From Salinicola tamaricis (GTDB lineage: Bacteria > Pseudomonadota > Gammaproteobacteria > Pseudomonadales > Halomonadaceae): a DNA stretch of 64,000 nucleotides. The DNA lies in contig NZ_CP023559.1 in NCBI RefSeq assembly GCF_003006155.1, positions 3,968,001 to 4,032,000 on the forward strand, written 5' to 3'. Both the position numbers and the translations under genes were made by a program. Below are positions 59,301 to 64,000 of this stretch, piece by piece. How positions within the stretch are numbered: position 1 is the first letter of the stretch; every line of letters begins with the position of its first letter. The notes beneath the pieces are model-generated. The model was given only the letters and a program-made list of their open reading frames with translations. It had not been told where the DNA came from and searched no databases.

Positions 59301-61689
59301 TCAGAACAGCCCCAGCTGCTGGTCGATCAAGCGTGTGAAGTCGTCATCGACGAACGGCAGAATGGCGTCGGCCACCGGCTGCAGCTGACGGCTCACATAG
59401 TGCTGATAGTCGATCGGCGAGCGCCGCGCTTCCAGCGGCTCGGGCCCATTGACGGTGATCACGTAGCGGATCCAGCCGCCGTTCTGGTACTGCAGCGGGC
59501 GCTTAAGCTGGCGGTTGAACTCGTCGGCCAGACGCGCGGCGCGCACATGCGGCGGGACGTTGCGCTGATAGTCGTCGAGCCGGCGCCGCAGCCGCTTGCG
59601 ATAGACCAGGTCGTCGTCATGCTCACCCGCCAGTGTCTCGCCCACCAGCCGCCGGACATAGTCACGATAGCCTTCGCCGACGAAGATCCGCCGGTAGAGT
59701 TCGCGCTGGAACTGCTGCGCCAACGGCGACCAGTCAGCACGCACCGACTCCAGCCCCTTGAACACCAGACGCTCGTCACCCACGGCATCGGCCACCAGGC
59801 CGGCATAGCGCTTCTTGCTGCCCTCTTCGGCGCCGCGAATGGTAGGCATCAGAAAGCGCCGATAGTGGGTCTCGTACTGCAGCTCCAGCGCGCTGTCGAG
59901 GGCGAAGCGCTCACTCAGGTGATCGCGCCACCAGGCGTTGACCCGGGCGACCAGCCGCTGGCCGATCGTCGCTGCGGTCTCCTCCGCGTGCGCCTCGCCC
60001 AGCCAGACGAAGGTGGAGTCGGTATCACCGTAGATGACCGTGTAGCCCTCGGCCTCGATCAGTTCGCGGGTGCGGTGCATGATCGCGTGACCGCGCATGG
60101 TGATCGAAGAGGCCAGTCGCGGATCGAAGAAGCGGCAGCCACGCGAGCCGAGTACGCCGTAGAAGGCGTTCATGATGATCTTGAGCGCTTGGGCGAGCGG
60201 CGCGTTGCCTTCACGCTTGGCCGCCTCGCGCCCTTCCCACACCTGCGCCACGATTGCCGGCAGCGCATGTTGGGTGCGCGAGAAGTGCGCGCCCAGAAAG
60301 CCGGGCACGGCCTGCTCGGGGACGGGATCGGCAAGTCCCTCGATCAGCCCCACCGGATCGATCAGGAAGGAGCGGATGATCGACGGATAGAGACTCTTGA
60401 AGTCGAGCACCAGTACCGAGTCGTAAAGTCCCGGACGCGAATCCATGACATAGCCGCCGGGGCTGTCCTCGCCCGCGCGGCTGCCCAGATTGGGCGCCAC
60501 GAACCCCAACCGGTGCATGCGCGGCAGATAGAGATGCGAGAATGCCGCCACCGAACCGCCGCTGCGATCCGCCGCCAGCCCGGTCACGCTGGCCCGCTCG
60601 AGCAGGAAGTCGACGATCCGGGTGCGCGCGAAAATCCGCGTGACCAGCTCGCAATCCTTGAGGTTGTAGCGCGCCAGCGCCGGCTTGTCCTCGGCGAACA
60701 TGCGATTGATGTCGGCCATGCGCTGGTAGGGGTTGTCGATCGCCTTGCCCTCGCCCAGCAGGGTCTGGGCGACGTTCTCCAGACTGAAGGAGGGAAAGCT
60801 CCAGGTCGCCTGACGCAGCGCTTCGATGCCATCGATGACAAGGCGCCCGGGAATGGTCACGAAATAGTGATTGGGCTGCTGACCATGGGCCCGCCACTCG
60901 AGCGGAGTCCCACCGCGACCCAGGATCAGCGGCACGTCGAGCCGCTCGGCGTGGCGCTGCAACTGACGCAGATCGAACTGGATCACGTTCCAGCCGATGA
61001 TCGCGTCGGGATCGAAACGCGCGACCCAGGCATTGAGCGCGTGCAGCAGATCGGCCCGCGAGTCGCAGTAGACCAGCTCGAAGTCGCGCTCGCGCTCGGC
61101 TGCACTGCCCGCCCCGCCGGCGGCCCGAGCATATAGACGATCCGCTGGCCGCAGCCGTGCAGGCCGATCGAATAGAGCTCGCCGCGCTCGCTGGTCTCGA
61201 TGTCCAGGGAACAGAGCGAAAGCGTGGGGCGGTAGTCCGGCGCCGGGCGTAGCTGCGCCTGCTGTAGCGTACCGGCTTCGTCTGTCACGCCGCTGGCGAG
61301 CACCGGGGCGGGATGAAGCGCTCCATCAGATAGCGCTCCGGCGGGCGCACGTCGGCCTCGAACAGCTCGATGCCCGCCTCGCCCAGGCGTCGTTCGAGCT
61401 GCATCAGTTGTCGATGCGAGCGGCAGTAGAGCCCCAGCAGCGGCCGCCGCGCGAAGTCGCGCAGGTCGAGCTCGCGCAGCGTTACCTCCGCTTCGCCGCG
61501 CAGCAGCCGCTCGACCTCATCCCGCGCCTCGCGCGCCACGAAGGCCACCGATACCTGCGGCGGCAGCTCGACCCGGCGTGGGCCGGCGTCCGTCGCCAGC
61601 CATAGCCAGACCCGCGTCCCCGCCGGCGCGTCCTGCCAGTGGCGGGTCAGTACGAAGCCCTCGATCACGCCGCGTTGCGCTGCCGTCAT
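59301..61689 (-). CDS. polB: DNA polymerase II, B family (two frameshifts)
   Basis: SOS/repair polymerase of about 795 residues. N-terminal domain [20 protein letters not shown]; exonuclease motif [20 protein letters not shown]; palm motif [21 protein letters not shown]; motif [21 protein letters not shown]; motif [15 protein letters not shown]; and the end [19 protein letters not shown]. The frame breaks near 61300 and near 61110; between them the exonuclease start reads in a third frame, and [20 protein letters not shown] restores the next block. The start 61689 lies 13 bp after the AEC transporter stop. Confidence 0.93.
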
Positions 61690-61702
61690 GCCGACCCTGA
61701 CC

Positions 61703-62635
61703 CTACAGCCCAAGCACCCAGGGCAGCACCAGCCCCAGGTAGAGTGGAATCAGCAGCGGTGCCGCCAGCGTGGTCAGCAGCACGGCGATAGCGCCTTTTT
61801 CGGGGCGGATGTTCAGCTCCATGGCGATCACCACCACGTTGGCCGCCATCGGCACCGCACCCACCAGCAGGAATGCCAGCACCAGCGAGTCGGAGGCGTC
61901 GCCCAGCAGGCGCAGCGCGACCGCCAGCGCCAGGGTCGCCAGCGGCCAGACCACGAAGCGGGTCACCACGCAGCCGACGACAAAGGCGCCATCCACCGCG
62001 CGCCAGCTGATGCGGCCCAGCGTCATGCCGATGATCATCATGCCGAGCACGGTAAAGCAGTACTTGAAGTAGCCCAGTCCTTCACTGACCGGCTGGGGCA
62101 CCTGCCAGCCCAGGGCACTGATCAGCATGCCGCCGGCAAAGGCATAGATCAGCGGCAGCCGGGCCAGTCGCGAGAGACTCTCGCGCACCGAGAACTGGCC
62201 CCGCGCGCTGATGTAGAAACCGACCGTGAACTCGTAGAGCGAAATGCCCAGCATACAGAACAGGTACTGTGTCACACCCTCCGGCGGCAACAGCACCAGC
62301 GCGATGGGGAAGCCGAAGTAGCCGGTATTGCCGGTGCCCGCGGAGAAGGCCAGCAGCGCCCGCTCCTGCTCGCCGTAGAAGCGCCCCGCCACGGCGTTGA
62401 CCGCGAGACACAAAATCGACGAGAGCAGCACCACGCTGAAAGTGAGCGCCAGCTTGTCGACGCTGGGCTGCCCCTGGGTCAGGGCGTTGAAGAAGGTCAG
62501 CGGCGAGATCAGGTAGATCAGCAGCGTGGCGATGGGCCGCGGATCGAGCTTCAGTCGCCGCGCCGCCACCCAGCCCAGGCCGACGAAGGCCAGCAGCATC
62601 CACAGCGATTGAGAGAGATCGACATCGGGCATCAC
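61703..62635 (-). CDS. AEC-family transporter (auxin-efflux-carrier type)
   Basis: A 310-residue membrane protein with about ten membrane segments. LWMLLAFVGLGWVAARRLKL, then ATLLIYLISPLTFFNALTQG and GTGNTGYFGFPIALVLLPPE are family signatures; the second half includes FKYCFTVLGMMIIGMTLGRI and GAVPMAANVVVIAMELNI. The family exports small organic acids such as malonate; substrate unknown. It precedes polB by 13 bp on the same strand. Confidence 0.9.
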   Translation of the reverse strand: MMPDVDLSQSLWMLLAFVGLGWVAARRLKLDPRPIATLLIYLISPLTFFNALTQGQPSVDKLALTFSVVLLSSILCLAVNAVAGRFYGEQERALLAFSAGTGNTGYFGFPIALVLLPPEGVTQYLFCMLGISLYEFTVGFYISARGQFSVRESLSRLARLPLIYAFAGGMLISALGWQVPQPVSEGLGYFKYCFTVLGMMIIGMTLGRISWRAVDGAFVVGCVVTRFVVWPLATLALAVALRLLGDASDSLVLAFLLVGAVPMAANVVVIAMELNIRPEKGAIAVLLTTLAAPLLIPLYLGLVLPWVLGL

Positions 62636-62714
62636 GGAGGTTCCAGGCAGTCAGCGGCGAGACACTTCGGCCGCTAACTGTAACATCCGCTCCCCGCCGT
62701 CGCTCGCCCCCTGC

Positions 62715-63773
62715 TCAGCCCGAAGCCGCAGTGCGCCCGAGCGCCTCTGCACCGCCGTGGGCGGCGAGCCGTGCGGCCAGGGCCGCTTCATGGCGGGTGC
62801 CGCGCAGGAAGCGGGTGGCGCCATCCGGGTCACCCTGCTCGACCAGCGCCAGCAGCATCGCCACCGCCCGTGCGGCGCGCTGGCGGATCGCCTCGCGGTC
62901 GCGCTCGATCAGCGCACTGATATCCAGCCGCTGCATGAAATCACGCTTGGCCCGGTCATAGGCAGCGAAGACCTCCCCCGGCCAGACCATCCGCCGCCCT
63001 ACTTTGACGTTGCGGTGCGAACGGTAGCCCGGGCGGTTGGTCTTGAGCTGCTGCTTGCCCGAGGGGCGCCCGCGCAGCAGCAGCGCCAGGTACTCCTCCT
63101 CGGAGCGGTACATGCGATGGATCACATAAGCCTGACGTGGGGCGATCGCCGAGTTGTCGGCCAGCTCCGGCTGGGTGTCGCTGTAGACCATCGGATGACC
63201 ATCGGCGTCGATCGGCATCACCTCGCGGCCGAAGATCGGATGGTGCACGCGCACGTGCTGAATCTCGATGCCCTGGATCGGGAACAGCGTCTTCAGGTGC
63301 GACGAGAGTTCGTAGCCGGCGCCGTTCTGCAGCGAGCAGAACGCCTGCGCCTGGCCCAGCTCGCAGTGCCACAGGAAGCTGATCGGTCGCGGCGTGTCGC
63401 CGCACAGCCGCGCGATCAACTGATCCACGCGGGTCGCCAGATCCTGCGCCGTCCAGAACTCGTCGATGTCCAGAAACATCAGCCAGTCGACCCCCGCCGC
63501 GCGGGCATCCGCCAGCGCCTTGGCGTAGGCGATGGTCTGCAGCTTGCGCCCGACGCTGGGATCGCACAGATCGACCCAGTCGATGAACTCGAAGGTGACC
63601 TGGGGGTAGGCCTGCCCGATACGCGCGAGCACCGCCGCCGAGGCGTCCGAGGTGCGATTGAGCAGGACGTGGATCTGATCGAACCCCACGTGCAGGTGAT
63701 GAAAGACCCACTCGGCCAGATAAGGCCCTTCATCCTTGGCCACGGCACACAGCCGTATACGCGGTTTGTTCAA
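62715..63773 (-). CDS. Family-2 glycosyltransferase (Glyco_tranf_2_4 type)
   Basis: A glycosyltransferase of about 352 residues, cytoplasmic, probably for surface polysaccharide. It starts NKPRIRLCAVAKDEGPYLAE, the GT-A fold nucleotide site; WLMFLDIDEFWT carries the DxD-like metal site, and HVRVHHPIFGREVMPIDA follows. It ends in an Ala-rich helix. The open frame extends to a GTG at 63845, but its codons look non-coding, with rare third-position A/T; GAGG lies 8 bases before a TTG at 63773, which I prefer. Confidence 0.82.
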   Translation of the reverse strand: MNKPRIRLCAVAKDEGPYLAEWVFHHLHVGFDQIHVLLNRTSDASAAVLARIGQAYPQVTFEFIDWVDLCDPSVGRKLQTIAYAKALADARAAGVDWLMFLDIDEFWTAQDLATRVDQLIARLCGDTPRPISFLWHCELGQAQAFCSLQNGAGYELSSHLKTLFPIQGIEIQHVRVHHPIFGREVMPIDADGHPMVYSDTQPELADNSAIAPRQAYVIHRMYRSEEEYLALLLRGRPSGKQQLKTNRPGYRSHRNVKVGRRMVWPGEVFAAYDRAKRDFMQRLDISALIERDREAIRQRAARAVAMLLALVEQGDPDGATRFLRGTRHEAALAARLAAHGGAEALGRTAASG

Positions 63774-63930
63774 TGACCCATCCTCGACGATTGGTGAAGC
63801 ACGCTTGCCTGCCACTCGGCATCGAGGATGGGATACCCCCTTCACCTTCTCAAGATGGTTTACATCACACTCGTGACAGCAGGGGTTCTGACCCGCCGTG
63901 CCTTGACGCCTATCCTTGCCCTCTCCCCGT

Positions 63931-64000
63931 TCACCCCTGGCGGTCGCGGCGACGCCCCAATCCTGCTCCGACGACGATGGCGAACAGAATCCAGAGCTGG
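63931..64000 (-). CDS. Partial C-terminus of a possible membrane protein
   Basis: On the minus strand the last 70 bases read QLWILFAIVVGAGLGRRRDR and stop at TGA (63931-63933). A hydrophobic segment followed by Arg-rich tail is typical of a membrane-protein end. The gene would begin outside the window; no family can be named. Confidence 0.4.
   Translation of the reverse strand, partial: QLWILFAIVVGAGLGRRRDRQG

Overview
The window looks like chromosome from a high-GC gammaproteobacterium of the Halomonas type (Halomonadaceae). This rests on GC-rich codon use, the lip/dac/rlpA/mltB/rodA/mrdA/rlmH/rsfS/nadD/proA gene order, a PPi-type phosphofructokinase, duplicated putrescine genes, and the perM-hda / purMN arrangement. 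No database search was possible, so the genus is an inference. No rRNA, tRNA or CRISPR array was seen.

Layout. (1) 1-1.4 kb: the end of a CbbR-like LysR regulator and a GAF protein. (2) 1.5-13.1 kb, minus strand: lipoate synthesis (lipA, lipB, ybeD) and the cell-elongation/peptidoglycan block (dacA, rlpA, mltB, rodA, mrdA), then rlmH, rsfS, nadD and proA. (3) 13.5-16.6 kb, plus strand: two membrane proteins with degenerate GGDEF-like ends, then a DedA-PAP2 fusion. (4) 16.6-18.6 kb, minus: ubiX and mpl. (5) 19-20.3 kb: PPi-dependent phosphofructokinase. (6) 20.7-31.3 kb, plus: a putrescine uptake and glutamylation cluster with two glutamine-synthetase-type enzymes, ABC transporter potAHI, two periplasmic binding proteins and a PuuB-like oxidase, interrupted by a glycine-zipper protein. 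(7) 31.5-37.3 kb: a chemoreceptor, hda and perM (minus) and purMN (plus). (8) 37.5-54.5 kb, plus: a large co-directional secretion/adhesin cluster. (9) 54.6-63.8 kb: aldo/keto reductase, dcd, mrp, a TerB-like protein, luxS, a small lipoprotein, polB, an AEC transporter and a glycosyltransferase.

The most interesting part is 37.5-54.5 kb. Two HlyD-type adaptors (the second fused to a GAF-like domain), a membrane M50 metallopeptidase fused to a HlyD-like arm, and a TolC-like outer-membrane lipoprotein bracket a GNAT acetyltransferase, a DUF6916-like protein, a phage-tail-collar protein and one roughly 3,100-residue surface protein. That protein starts with an LEPR-type motif, has a DUF4347 domain with a caspase-like His/Cys pair, then autotransporter-type beta repeats and Ig-like repeats built from a 918-bp higher-order unit. 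No ABC ATPase is present, so the M50-HlyD protein may take the place of the usual type I export pump.

Sequence quality. Many genes, including essential ones (mrdA, mpl, hda, purM, rsfS), carry single-base indels that break the frame while the protein continues intact in another frame. I join these as single genes. Most indels look like lost bases, and they are densest at 19.3-25 kb. Sequencing or assembly error is the likeliest cause; 25.2-28.9 kb appears clean.
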